The translations under genes and the position numbers were made by a program. A DNA stretch of 64,000 nt from an uncultured Methanoregula sp. (lineage in GTDB: Archaea > Halobacteriota > Methanomicrobia > Methanomicrobiales > Methanospirillaceae): contig NZ_OY759744.1 of the NCBI RefSeq assembly GCF_963662735.1, positions 2,757,258 to 2,821,257 on the forward strand, read 5' to 3'. Of the stretch, positions 20,161-28,876 are shown piece by piece. The notes under the pieces are model-generated. The model ran no database searches. It was not told the origin of the DNA and saw only the letters and a list, made by a program, of their open reading frames with translations. The first letter of the stretch is position 1. Each line of letters starts with the position of its first letter.

Positions 20161-20796
20161 TCAGACCATTTCATTCCTCTTGTCAGAAAACGTTTCGATG
20201 AATTTTTTGATATCGGGCGATTGTAAAATAAGTGCGTTCTCCTTCACTTTATCGATCGACCAGTTCCACCATTGAATTTCCTTCAAGGATTTGATTTGTT
20301 CTCCTGTGAAGCGATACCTGATATGAGATGCCGGAATTCCCCCGACAATCTCGAAGTCTCCAACATTTTTTGTAACAACTGAACCGGCCGCGATCACCGC
20401 TCCATCACCGATGTTCACTCCGGGAAGGATTGTTACGCCATAACCAATCCAGACGTCATTCCCGATATTTACATCTCCCTTCAAGGAATAAGTATTGGGG
20501 TTGCGCTCAACTCCCTCAACAAAATAATCCAGAGGATAGGTAGTAATGAAATCGGTCCGATGATTTCCATCGATCATAATCATTACATTTGATGCTATTG
20601 AGCAAAATTTTCCTATGGAGAGCCTGTATCGATTGGAATGGTTGAGAACCTGGGGACGACCGTAGGAATATTCACCAATCTGAATATGGTCACTTTTAAA
20701 ATAATTTTTAGTAAATACTCCTCTTCCTTCATCCTCGGCTTCATGAAGGATATTAATGAATCGATTACAAACATTTTTTAATGTTTTCACAAACAT
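20161..20796 (-). CDS. CatB-related O-acetyltransferase (left-handed beta-helix)
   Basis: A 211-residue hexapeptide-repeat enzyme of the xenobiotic acetyltransferase type. LSIGKFCSIASNVMIMIDGNHRTDF carries the catalytic His and a loop insertion. The coils DVNIGNDVWIGYGVTILPGVNIGDGAVIAAGSVV follow, then a GGIPAS turn. The ATG at 20794-20796 was chosen because a GGGAGAG ribosome site falls between it and the longer start at 20811. Predicted to transfer acetyl from acetyl-CoA to a sugar hydroxyl or amino group in the cytoplasm. Confidence 0.87.
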   Translation of the reverse strand: MFVKTLKNVCNRFINILHEAEDEGRGVFTKNYFKSDHIQIGEYSYGRPQVLNHSNRYRLSIGKFCSIASNVMIMIDGNHRTDFITTYPLDYFVEGVERNPNTYSLKGDVNIGNDVWIGYGVTILPGVNIGDGAVIAAGSVVTKNVGDFEIVGGIPASHIRYRFTGEQIKSLKEIQWWNWSIDKVKENALILQSPDIKKFIETFSDKRNEMV

Positions 20797-20941
20797 AATC
20801 TGCTCTCCCATCTGCCATATTTATCCTGCACAGCAAATTTAACCACAGTAGTGGAATCCATCATGATCATATTTCACGTCCGTGCGGTTTGATGACATTA
20901 TTTATTTTATCTCTAAAGAATCAATTTTAACTTGATTTTTA

Positions 20942-21784
20942 TTATTTTTTATCTAAATTGCATTTTCTATAGCCCAATTTCTTTGAAATTTGTTTAAGCG
21001 AATCAAGATCATTTCGATGGATCAGAGTGGCAAGAGTGTTTTTTACGCACTTTGGAACAACTTCAATTTTTATTTCACCTTTTTTTATGAATGCACACTC
21101 ATATGGAGGATACCAAAATGCTCGAGCATAACGATCTATCGTTTCTTCATCCGCATAATCTGGAATCTGCTTCGTTTTTTCGAACTCTTCTTTGTCCATA
21201 TATCGGAATTCACATTTTTCTTGATCATTGATAGGAAGTCTGTCATTAGTTTCAGAGATAATACAAAAATCATGGAATAATTTTATCATCTCTTCTTGGG
21301 TTTTTCGTTCTAAACTGACTGCAGTTTCCAAAGAAGGATTTATTTTGAATTCTCTAACTTTGAAAAGAGGACCTGTATCAAATCCAGAATCCATATAGTG
21401 ACATGTACAACCGTATTTTTTTACATTTTCCAAAATCGCAATATTATAAAATGCCCATCCTCCAAATCTTGGAAGCGGTCCTGCATGAAAATTAATCGCC
21501 CCCCTTCGTGCTAATTTTCTTACAGGTTCAATAACCAAATTTCTGTACATATAACTAATTACAAAATCTACCGTAGATTCTTGTTTAAGTTCTTTTTGAT
21601 CATGGAATACTTCAATCCCTCGTGAAATCGCATATTGTTCAAGATCGATGCCATTAATCCAAGAGTAATCGTATTTTGGAGTCGTAACGACACATTTTAC
21701 GTCCCATGATCTTTCAAGTAAAATTGATAGTGCAATAACCGAACCTGGTTTTGAACCCATAAAAATAGCGGAATTGTTTTTCAT
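20942..21784 (-). CDS. Sugar N-formyltransferase (methionyl-tRNA formyltransferase fold)
   Basis: A 280-residue formyl-tetrahydrofolate-dependent transferase. The catalytic triad of the family is visible: Asn98 and His100 in INFHAGPLPRFGGW and Asp135 in MDSGFDTGPL. Compared with Fmt it lacks a normal C-terminal tRNA-binding domain; the tail of about 80 residues is unlike Fmt. It starts one base from the stop of a PLP aminotransferase, a pairing known in 4-formamido-4,6-dideoxysugar pathways. Hence a 4-amino-sugar nucleotide N-formyltransferase is the best prediction. In methanogens the natural formyl donor may be a pterin other than folate; that is not readable here. Confidence 0.83.
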   Translation of the reverse strand: MKNNSAIFMGSKPGSVIALSILLERSWDVKCVVTTPKYDYSWINGIDLEQYAISRGIEVFHDQKELKQESTVDFVISYMYRNLVIEPVRKLARRGAINFHAGPLPRFGGWAFYNIAILENVKKYGCTCHYMDSGFDTGPLFKVREFKINPSLETAVSLERKTQEEMIKLFHDFCIISETNDRLPINDQEKCEFRYMDKEEFEKTKQIPDYADEETIDRYARAFWYPPYECAFIKKGEIKIEVVPKCVKNTLATLIHRNDLDSLKQISKKLGYRKCNLDKK

Positions 21785-21785
21785 A

Positions 21786-22913
21786 TTACATCCTAAAAAA
21801 ATTTTGTACTATTCTTGAAATGTGATCAATAGTTTTTGTCGTCATAAATGAATGAAGCGGCAATGATAGAATTTCTTTCCCGACTTTATCCGTGATTGTA
21901 AGATCATCTTTTTTACACTTTTTTAATAAAGTAAACCAATGACCCGGTTGCCAATGGATTCCATTGTCAACCCCGTTTTTAAACAAATATTCTCTCAATG
22001 CGTCTCTTCTATCACTGGGGACCCTTATATAATACAAAAACGGGGTAATATCCTTGAAGTTTGTTTTAGGTATACGAACCTCTGGAATGCCCCTTAGCAT
22101 TTTATTATAATATTTGCAAGCAGCCTGTCGGGTTTCGGAAATCCGGTCAATTTTATTTAATTGCGCAAGACCGATCGCAGCATGGAGATTACCCATATGA
22201 TATCGGAATCCCACTTGTTTTACATCATAAGTCCACGCCCTCTCGTTGTTATACATAATATTTGTGGGTTGGGTCATTCCGACTAATCTCATTTCCTGGA
22301 TATTCCTTAATTCTTCTTCGGTTTTGACAATCAAGGCTCCACCATCCAAACAGGTAAGTGTTTTAACGGGATCAAAACTGAACATGCAAATATCAGAAAA
22401 ACTACCGATCATTTTTCCCTTATATCTAGAACCAAATGAATGAGCGGCGTCGTGAATGATCCTGATATTAAATTTTTCTGCAAATACGGCAGCGCGGTCA
22501 TGATCGCACAAACAACAATCATAATCCATAATAATGCATGCTTTGGTTTTTTTAGAGACCATTTTTTCGGCTTTATCAAAATCTATACATAATGTCTCGT
22601 TATCGATATCACAAAAAACCGGTTTTGCTCCAATTGCTAAAATTGCTTGAAAATCCGCGATGTTATTGAATGCAGGAGTAATTACTTCATCCCCTTTCTT
22701 TACACCTGCAATAATAAGCCCTAAATGAAGTGCTGCATGACCTGTGCTTACAGCAGCGACATACCTATCATTAGCATGTAAATATTGCTTAATTTTATTT
22801 TCAAATTCACCGACATTCTTTCCCATCCCCAACCAACCAATATCCAATACTTCTTTACACGCATTCAATTCTTCTTTACCGAGGGTTGGTTTAAATACAG
22901 GAATTTGTTCCAT
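21786..22913 (-). CDS. DegT/DnrJ/EryC1/StrS family sugar aminotransferase
   Basis: A 375-residue PLP enzyme. Lys184 in SFDPVKTLTCLDGGAL is the Schiff-base lysine, and IIHDAAHSFGS (152-162) supplies the Asp that contacts the pyridine nitrogen. VSTGHAALHLGL is the phosphate-binding loop. These enzymes turn NDP-4-keto-6-deoxysugars into 4-amino sugars (some act at C3). It is followed after one base by the N-formyltransferase and preceded by the epimerase and C-methyltransferase genes. The substrate is therefore probably a CDP-4-keto-6-deoxy, C-methylated hexose. Confidence 0.9.
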   Translation of the reverse strand: MEQIPVFKPTLGKEELNACKEVLDIGWLGMGKNVGEFENKIKQYLHANDRYVAAVSTGHAALHLGLIIAGVKKGDEVITPAFNNIADFQAILAIGAKPVFCDIDNETLCIDFDKAEKMVSKKTKACIIMDYDCCLCDHDRAAVFAEKFNIRIIHDAAHSFGSRYKGKMIGSFSDICMFSFDPVKTLTCLDGGALIVKTEEELRNIQEMRLVGMTQPTNIMYNNERAWTYDVKQVGFRYHMGNLHAAIGLAQLNKIDRISETRQAACKYYNKMLRGIPEVRIPKTNFKDITPFLYYIRVPSDRRDALREYLFKNGVDNGIHWQPGHWFTLLKKCKKDDLTITDKVGKEILSLPLHSFMTTKTIDHISRIVQNFFRM

Positions 22914-22923
22914 TAGAGATCAC

Positions 22924-23463
22924 TCACTGAATTATTTTTTTAAAATTTGGTAAGAGATTATCTTTTTCCGAAAGAATTATTCTACTTTTCGGCCATACAA
23001 TCCCAAAAACAGGATCATCTCCCCTTACAGCTTGAGAATATTCAGGATGAAAAAATTGATTCATTTGATAATACACCACCGTTTCATCCTTCAAGGTCTG
23101 GAAACCATGTGCACATCCTTTTGGTATGTATATCATTTTGTAATTTTTATCATTTATTTCAGTTGCAACCCATTGACAATAAGTTTTCGACTTTTCTCGG
23201 AGATCAAGAACGACATCATAGATGGCTCCTTTCGTACAACTGACAATCTTTACCTCTTCAAACGGTGCGACCTGATAATGCATCCCACGAAAAGTTCCTT
23301 TTTTCTTATTATAGGAAACATTACACTGAACAATGGAGGTTTCCAGTCCATGTTTCTGAAATTCATCTTTGCAGAATGACCGTGCAAAAAATCCGCGTTC
23401 ATCGGTCAGAAGGTCTGGCTCGATGATATACATATCTTTGATCTTTGTCTCGGTAAAGATCAT
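22924..23463 (-). CDS. rfbC: NDP-4-dehydrorhamnose 3,5-epimerase-like (RfbC family)
   Basis: A 179-residue cupin epimerase, normal for the family. It contains PDLLTDERGFFARSF, KGTFRGMHYQVAPFEEVKIVSC (the catalytic His lies in the HYQ segment), YIPKGCAHGFQTL and DPVFGIVWP. The ATG at 23461-23463 overlaps the stop of the preceding methyltransferase (ATGA), so the longer start at 23514 is rejected. Next to rfbF/rfbG and a C-methyltransferase it should act on a CDP-4-keto-6-deoxysugar, inverting C3 and/or C5, rather than on dTDP-rhamnose intermediates. Confidence 0.88.
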   Translation of the reverse strand: MIFTETKIKDMYIIEPDLLTDERGFFARSFCKDEFQKHGLETSIVQCNVSYNKKKGTFRGMHYQVAPFEEVKIVSCTKGAIYDVVLDLREKSKTYCQWVATEINDKNYKMIYIPKGCAHGFQTLKDETVVYYQMNQFFHPEYSQAVRGDDPVFGIVWPKSRIILSEKDNLLPNFKKIIQ

Positions 23464-24695
23464 GCCTCGATCACCCTTACATCCGGAATAGGAATAATAA
23501 ATTTCCCCCCCCATTCATGGACGAATGAAAGTTGTTCCATAATCTCTTCCTTGATATTCCATGGTAAGATAAGAATGTAATCCGGTTTATCATGCCGGAT
23601 CTGATCCGGGTGTTTAATGGGAATATGCGTACCCGGCAGAAACATGTTCTGTTTGTGGGGATTGGTATCAACAGTATAATCGATAATATCTGTCCTGATT
23701 CCGCAGTAATTCAGAAGTGTGTTTCCCTTAGCTGGTGCACCATAGCCTACAATGATTTTTCCTTCATTTTTTGCGGAGAGAAGGCACTGGAGCAATGTTC
23801 TCTTTGTTGCCTCGACATTCCTGCTGAATTTTTCATAAACAGTTGGATCGAGTAACCCCGCTTGTTTTTCCGTGTCCAGCATTCCTGCGACACGGGGTGA
23901 CAGTGAACGGGTCTGATCGGTCTGGTGTTTTGCATAAATCCGCAGGGATCCGCCATGTGTTGGAAGTTCGTCAACATCAAAAATTTCGAGATAGTGCGCA
24001 TTGAAGAGATGCCGTACCGCATGCAGGGAAAGATAGGAATAATGCTCCTGGTAAATAGTATCGAACTGGTTGTTTGCCATAAGCTGGAGAAGATGGGGGA
24101 ACTCCATCGTGATAACCCCCTGCGGTTTCAGGGCAATACGTAACCCTTCAACAAAATCGTTCAAATTAGGATTATGGGCGAGAACATTATTGCCGATGAT
24201 AAGATCCGCCTGACAATTCCGAGAAATCATGTCCTTTGCATAAGTGGTATTAAAAAATGTGATGTCGGTCGGGATATTCTTTGCAATAGCAATCTCTGCC
24301 GTATTTTTCGCAGGTTCCACACCTTTGACAGAAATATTATACTCTTTGAAATACTGGAGAAGATATCCATCGTTGCTTGCAATCTCCATTACAAAAGAAT
24401 CTTGGTTATAGCCGAACCTCTTCACCATCATATCGACATATGCTTTACAATGCGTTAACCAACTCGAAGAATACGAAGAAAAATATGCATAGTCTGATGA
24501 AAAGATCTGCTCCGGTGCCTCAAACACATCTAGTTGAACCAGTGAACAGTGAGGACAGTAATAGATTTCGAGGGGATAATATGGTTCCATCACATGAGTG
24601 TTTTTTTCGGAGAGATATCCGTTTGATAAAGGAGAATTTCCCAGATCCAGAAATGGTTTCGGCAGTGGTGACCCACAGGATCGACAGATTTTCAT
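23460..24695 (-). CDS. Sugar C-methyltransferase (TylCIII/NovU-like, zinc-binding)
   Basis: A 411-residue three-domain protein. The N-terminal zinc domain has Cys4, Cys7, Cys47 and Cys50 (CRSC and CPHC). The SAM domain shows FVMEIASNDGYLLQYFKEY, and the C-terminal Methyltransf_14 domain shows IVGYGAPAKGNTLLNYCGI. This architecture is that of NDP-4-keto-sugar 3-C- or 5-C-methyltransferases. It sits between CDP-glucose 4,6-dehydratase and the epimerase with 3-4 base gaps or overlaps. I infer that it adds a branch methyl to CDP-4-keto-6-deoxyglucose or its epimer. Confidence 0.88.
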   Translation of the reverse strand: MKICRSCGSPLPKPFLDLGNSPLSNGYLSEKNTHVMEPYYPLEIYYCPHCSLVQLDVFEAPEQIFSSDYAYFSSYSSSWLTHCKAYVDMMVKRFGYNQDSFVMEIASNDGYLLQYFKEYNISVKGVEPAKNTAEIAIAKNIPTDITFFNTTYAKDMISRNCQADLIIGNNVLAHNPNLNDFVEGLRIALKPQGVITMEFPHLLQLMANNQFDTIYQEHYSYLSLHAVRHLFNAHYLEIFDVDELPTHGGSLRIYAKHQTDQTRSLSPRVAGMLDTEKQAGLLDPTVYEKFSRNVEATKRTLLQCLLSAKNEGKIIVGYGAPAKGNTLLNYCGIRTDIIDYTVDTNPHKQNMFLPGTHIPIKHPDQIRHDKPDYILILPWNIKEEIMEQLSFVHEWGGKFIIPIPDVRVIEA

Positions 24696-24698
24696 TTT

Positions 24699-25772
24699 TC
24701 ACATCCCTTTTTGAAGGTTCATATATTCATCAATGTGGGCACACCGCTGGTTGAAGATCGCTTTGGGGGATAAATCTTTGATTTTGTATTCATCAAGAGT
24801 AAATTGGACCATTGTGTCGAGAGCCAAAACCGGATGCCAGCCAAGTTGATGGACTGCCTTGGATATGTCAAGGCTGATAAACCCGGCTTCATGGAACATT
24901 TCACCTGTATCCGTAATTTTCATCTCTCCCTGATTTCCTTGATCTATAAATTTCTGGATCAGATTTTCGACCGTAAGATTATTCCGGTACAGGGGTCCGA
25001 AATTCCAAGCACCACTGAATGAATGCCCGTTGGTGATCATGGTTGCGCCTAGCTGGAGATACCCGTACAGAGGTTCAAGGACATGTTGCCAAGGTCGGAC
25101 TGCCTTAGGATTTCTGAGATCAATGGGTTTTTTTTCCTCAAGAGATCGCATAAAATCCGGAATAATGCGGTTTTCTGACCAATCCCCTCCTCCGATCACA
25201 TTTCCCGCCCGTGCAGAAGAAATTACCGGGGTTCCATCTTTTGAAAAAAAAGACCGGATATATGAGGATATGATAATCTCTGCCGCTCCCTTTGAAGCGC
25301 TGTATGGATCATGCCCACCGAGAGGATCGGTTTCCCGGTACCCGTGGACCCATTCCCGGTTCTCATAACATTTGTCACTCGTCACCATCACCGCGGCCTG
25401 AACGGAGGGGGTATGACGAATACAATCCAGGATATTGGCAGTACCCTGCGTATTGATTTCAAATGTTTCACGAGGAGAAGTATATGATTCAGATACTAAC
25501 GGTTGAGCTGCGAGATGGAATACCATATCAGGATCTGTTGCTGAAAAAATTTCCTGAATTTCATCATATTGACGAATATCGCAGTTATGATGAGGCACAA
25601 CAGATCCAAGCCGACAGACACAATAATTATCACGGGATGTTTTTGGCTCCAACCCGATTCCCGTGACCGAGGCACCTAGTTTGTAAAGCCAGAGTGCAAG
25701 CCAAGACCCTTTAAATCCGGTATCCCCGGTAATAAGAACATTTCTACACTTATAGACGTCTGAAAGATCCAT
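24699..25772 (-). CDS. rfbG: CDP-glucose 4,6-dehydratase
   Basis: A 357-residue short-chain dehydrogenase/reductase. GDTGFKGSWLALWL (16-29) is the NAD site typical of RfbG. GHDPYSASKGAAE carries the Tyr-x3-Lys pair, and AGNVIGGGDWSENRIIPDF and PWQHVLEPLYGYL are RfbG-specific blocks. It converts CDP-D-glucose to CDP-4-keto-6-deoxy-D-glucose. The enzyme that makes CDP-glucose lies just upstream in the same operon. Confidence 0.94.
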   Translation of the reverse strand: MDLSDVYKCRNVLITGDTGFKGSWLALWLYKLGASVTGIGLEPKTSRDNYCVCRLGSVVPHHNCDIRQYDEIQEIFSATDPDMVFHLAAQPLVSESYTSPRETFEINTQGTANILDCIRHTPSVQAAVMVTSDKCYENREWVHGYRETDPLGGHDPYSASKGAAEIIISSYIRSFFSKDGTPVISSARAGNVIGGGDWSENRIIPDFMRSLEEKKPIDLRNPKAVRPWQHVLEPLYGYLQLGATMITNGHSFSGAWNFGPLYRNNLTVENLIQKFIDQGNQGEMKITDTGEMFHEAGFISLDISKAVHQLGWHPVLALDTMVQFTLDEYKIKDLSPKAIFNQRCAHIDEYMNLQKGM

Positions 25773-25781
25773 GAACTTAAC

Positions 25782-26576
25782 TCACCAGATTTTCCAGAAT
25801 GCTTTCTTGGTATCCCATAAACGGTTCAAATATTCCATATCCCGTATCGTATCCATGCATGCCCAGCTTCCGGGATGTTTGTATACCATCAGTTCTCCTC
25901 TCGCAGCGAGTTCCTCAAGGGGACCTGCCTCCAGATCACATGAACTATCTGTCGTTAAAAAATTGAAAAAAACGCGGTTGAAAACATAAAATCCCCCGCT
26001 CACATAATGATCCGAATCCGATGGCTTTTCCCTGAAGTGTTCCACGCGATTACCATTGATATGTAATTCTCCAAATTGGGATGCAGGGGATACGCCGGTT
26101 ACCGTTGCCATCTTTCCATGTGATCGATGGAATAAGAGGAGTCTGTTGATATCAATATCTGCCACTCCATCCCCATACGTTACCAAGACTTCATCACCGG
26201 AAAGGTATTTTTCAACACGTTTTAACCGTCCCCCTTTTAAGGTATTTTCACCAGTATCAACGAGGGTAATAGACCAATCTTCGGTTTCATTTGAATCGCA
26301 CGGTAAAAAAGAAACCGAATGGTGATCTCCAAGCTTGATATTGACATCCTGGCTCATAAGATGGTAATGATAAAAATACTCCTTTATCATATTCCCCTTA
26401 TACCCGAGCGGCAAAATAAAATCGGTATACCCAAATTTGGCAAAAATTTTCATTACATGCCAGAGGATTGGTTTCCCTCCGATCGGAACCATGGGTTTCG
26501 GGCGATATTCTGTCTCTTCCCGTAACCGGGTTCCAAGCCCCCCACAGAGAATGATCGTTTGGATTGTTTTTACCAT
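25782..26576 (-). CDS. rfbF: Glucose-1-phosphate cytidylyltransferase
   Basis: A 264-residue nucleotidyltransferase from the ATG at 26574-26576, preceded by GAGGTAG. It has IILCGGLGTRLREETEYRPKP (activation motif with Arg/Lys), VPIGGKPILWHVMKIF, VLVTYGDGVADIDI (metal Asp) and GGFYVFNRVFF. It makes CDP-glucose from CTP and glucose-1-phosphate and opens the CDP-deoxysugar branch. A longer in-frame start at 26660 would run into the Wzt gene and is unlikely. Confidence 0.94.
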   Translation of the reverse strand: MVKTIQTIILCGGLGTRLREETEYRPKPMVPIGGKPILWHVMKIFAKFGYTDFILPLGYKGNMIKEYFYHYHLMSQDVNIKLGDHHSVSFLPCDSNETEDWSITLVDTGENTLKGGRLKRVEKYLSGDEVLVTYGDGVADIDINRLLLFHRSHGKMATVTGVSPASQFGELHINGNRVEHFREKPSDSDHYVSGGFYVFNRVFFNFLTTDSSCDLEAGPLEELAARGELMVYKHPGSWACMDTIRDMEYLNRLWDTKKAFWKIW

Positions 26577-26581
26577 TTGTG

Positions 26582-27880
26582 CTACCTCATATCTGTTGAG
26601 ACAACCGGTATATATTCCGTAGTCCATTTTAATAAAGGTCGAAAAGCTCCACCCGGCCAATTCTTAGGGTAATTGCCTCGTGCACCCCCACATTCTTGAT
26701 TATCGACAATCTGGATTGCCAATGCATCCTTTTCAATAACATGTACAGTGTGCGGTTCGGTGACAATATAAGCCATTACTCTGATTTGACCCTCATTTAA
26801 TAAATCCCCGGGGATTACACAGCGAGTTCGATATTCTCCCTTTGGGCGTATTTTTCCTTGCCATTCTTCGACTTGCATATCTCCAGCTGTGAAAAGAAGT
26901 GTGCCTGCCATATCATATAAATAAAATCCCACATTCAAGACAACCTCTCCTTTCAATGCTGAAAATTCAATTTCAAGATATACTGGTTCACGGACAGAAA
27001 ATTCGGAGGCAATAATTTTTTGATGATTCAATGCACGAACCGCTTTCATTCGTACGATTTCATTCCCAGGGGCAGTACTAAGATTTATCCATATTCTTTC
27101 CCCCTGTTGGGAAAGACCCGAAGTCAAGTAGGTCTGAACGACAGATGATGTTTCACCATCCGCAATTATCTGTCCTTGAGATAGAAGGATAGTTCGACTA
27201 CACAATTTCTGAATCGCTCCCATATTATGCGAAACAAAAAATACAGTTCGTCCTTCAGTTGCAATATCCTGCATTTTACCTAAACATTTTTTCTGGAATG
27301 CTAAATCCCCAACAGCTAGCACTTCATCCACAACAAGAATCTCCGGTTCCATATGCGCCGCCACGGCGAACGCAAGCCGCACATACATACCGCTTGAATA
27401 TCGTTTCACGGGGGTATCAAGAAATTTCTCAATCTCTGAAAATTTTACAATCTCATCCAACTTGGCTTCAATCTCTCGTCTTTTCATACCGAGAATTGAA
27501 CCATTAAGAAAAATATTTTCACGTCCGGTCATTTCCGGATGAAACCCGGTACCAACTTCCAACAATGATCCAACCCGCCCATGTAACTCAACAATACCTT
27601 CTGTTGGTACAGTAATCCGAGATAGGATCTTCAGCAGTGTCGACTTCCCAGCTCCATTTCGCCCGATAATCCCGATAACCTCGCCGTGCTCAATATCGAA
27701 CGACACTTCTTTCAGGGCCCAAAATTCTTTGTCAGGAAGGGCTCCGTTAAATCGCTTGAAGGGCGCCTTCACCGAATTAACAATCGCATCGCGGAGTGTG
27801 AGGTAATTTTCCTGCGGCCCACTGATGGTGTATTTTTTACCGAGATTGCGAACACGGATGGCGATTTTTTTATCATTCAT
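26582..27880 (-). CDS. wzt: Polysaccharide ABC exporter ATPase Wzt with C-terminal glycan-recognition domain, copy 1
   Basis: A 432-residue protein. The nucleotide-binding domain has Walker A GRNGAGKST (73-81), the signature YSSGM (161-165), Walker B with DEVLAVGD (185-192) and SHNM switch His. Residues from about 250 form a beta-rich Wzt_C-type domain that in bacteria binds the finished glycan end. It couples ATP hydrolysis to export through the adjacent Wzm permease. Its ATPase part is closely similar to copy 2 (44171-45445), but the C-terminal parts look unrelated in sequence. Confidence 0.94.
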   Translation of the reverse strand: MNDKKIAIRVRNLGKKYTISGPQENYLTLRDAIVNSVKAPFKRFNGALPDKEFWALKEVSFDIEHGEVIGIIGRNGAGKSTLLKILSRITVPTEGIVELHGRVGSLLEVGTGFHPEMTGRENIFLNGSILGMKRREIEAKLDEIVKFSEIEKFLDTPVKRYSSGMYVRLAFAVAAHMEPEILVVDEVLAVGDLAFQKKCLGKMQDIATEGRTVFFVSHNMGAIQKLCSRTILLSQGQIIADGETSSVVQTYLTSGLSQQGERIWINLSTAPGNEIVRMKAVRALNHQKIIASEFSVREPVYLEIEFSALKGEVVLNVGFYLYDMAGTLLFTAGDMQVEEWQGKIRPKGEYRTRCVIPGDLLNEGQIRVMAYIVTEPHTVHVIEKDALAIQIVDNQECGGARGNYPKNWPGGAFRPLLKWTTEYIPVVSTDMR

Positions 27881-27911
27881 GATTTCGTATTTCCCTTTTG
27901 TGAATTAAAAA

Positions 27912-28760
27912 TTAAACAATATCCGCATAATACTGTTCCATTCTCCGGAAATAAAACATCCCGGAAACAAGCAACACGATTACCACGGCAACGGATACAA
28001 AGATTATCGAACCAGGCATCTCCGTGCCGAGTAACGCCCACCGGAACCCTTCAATTACACCTGCCATCGGGTTCAGACCATATAATGGCTGTATCGCCTT
28101 CGGGAGCATACTTACCGGGTAGACTACCGGCGATGCATACATCCAGAGCTGGATAAGGAACGGGACTGTGTACTGGAAATCCCGGTACTTGACATTCAGC
28201 GCTGAAAGCCAGAGCCCGACACCCAGCGAAGTGGCAAGTGCAAGAATAATAAAAAGTGGCAGAAATACAACATTCCATGTCGGCACAAACCCGTAATATG
28301 CCATCATCAGGACAAGGATCGAGATGGAAACCACAAAGTCCACGAGTGGTGAAAGGATCCCGGAAATCGGCATGATCATCCGGGGGAAGTACACTTTCGT
28401 CATGATACTTGAGTTTGCAACCATACTCATCGTGGAGCGGGTGAGTCCTTCAGAAAACAGCATCCAGGGAAGAAGTGCGGCAAAGGAGAACAGCGGGTAT
28501 GGCACTCCTTCGGAGGGAATTTTTGCGAATCCCCCGAAGATAACCGTGAAGATCACCATCATGAATAGCGGCTGGATGATCGCCCACAGGAAACCAAGTG
28601 CGGTCTGTTTGTACCGGATCTTTATATCCCGCATCGTGAACGAGGTGAGAAGTTCCCGGTAATTCCAGAGCTCATGGAGATCGACCGGCACCCATTTACG
28701 GGGCGGGCGTATGATTAGCGTTGGGGGTGTGGAATCCTCGACATGTCCGCTTTCAGTCAT
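27912..28760 (-). CDS. wzm: Polysaccharide ABC exporter permease Wzm, copy 1
   Basis: A 282-residue permease with six hydrophobic segments and the ABC2_membrane features: DIKIRYKQTALGFLWAIIQPLFMM in the first helix region, PLFSFAALLPWMLFSEGL, and PFLIQLWMYASPVVYP. It forms the channel that carries lipid-linked glycan out of the cytoplasm. It lies 31 bases upstream of wzt. It is nearly the same protein as copy 2 at 43289-44137; most differences are in the first 12 residues and the C-terminal third. Confidence 0.94.
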   Translation of the reverse strand: MTESGHVEDSTPPTLIIRPPRKWVPVDLHELWNYRELLTSFTMRDIKIRYKQTALGFLWAIIQPLFMMVIFTVIFGGFAKIPSEGVPYPLFSFAALLPWMLFSEGLTRSTMSMVANSSIMTKVYFPRMIMPISGILSPLVDFVVSISILVLMMAYYGFVPTWNVVFLPLFIILALATSLGVGLWLSALNVKYRDFQYTVPFLIQLWMYASPVVYPVSMLPKAIQPLYGLNPMAGVIEGFRWALLGTEMPGSIIFVSVAVVIVLLVSGMFYFRRMEQYYADIV

Positions 28761-28876
28761 AAAATGTGATCCTAAATTGTGTTTTGGATTACATATAATC
28801 TGGTAATTATTGGATAGTTCGCAACCTTGTTAATGCAAGATCATTCAAATACCAATTTTTTTATCAACAGTGTCTC

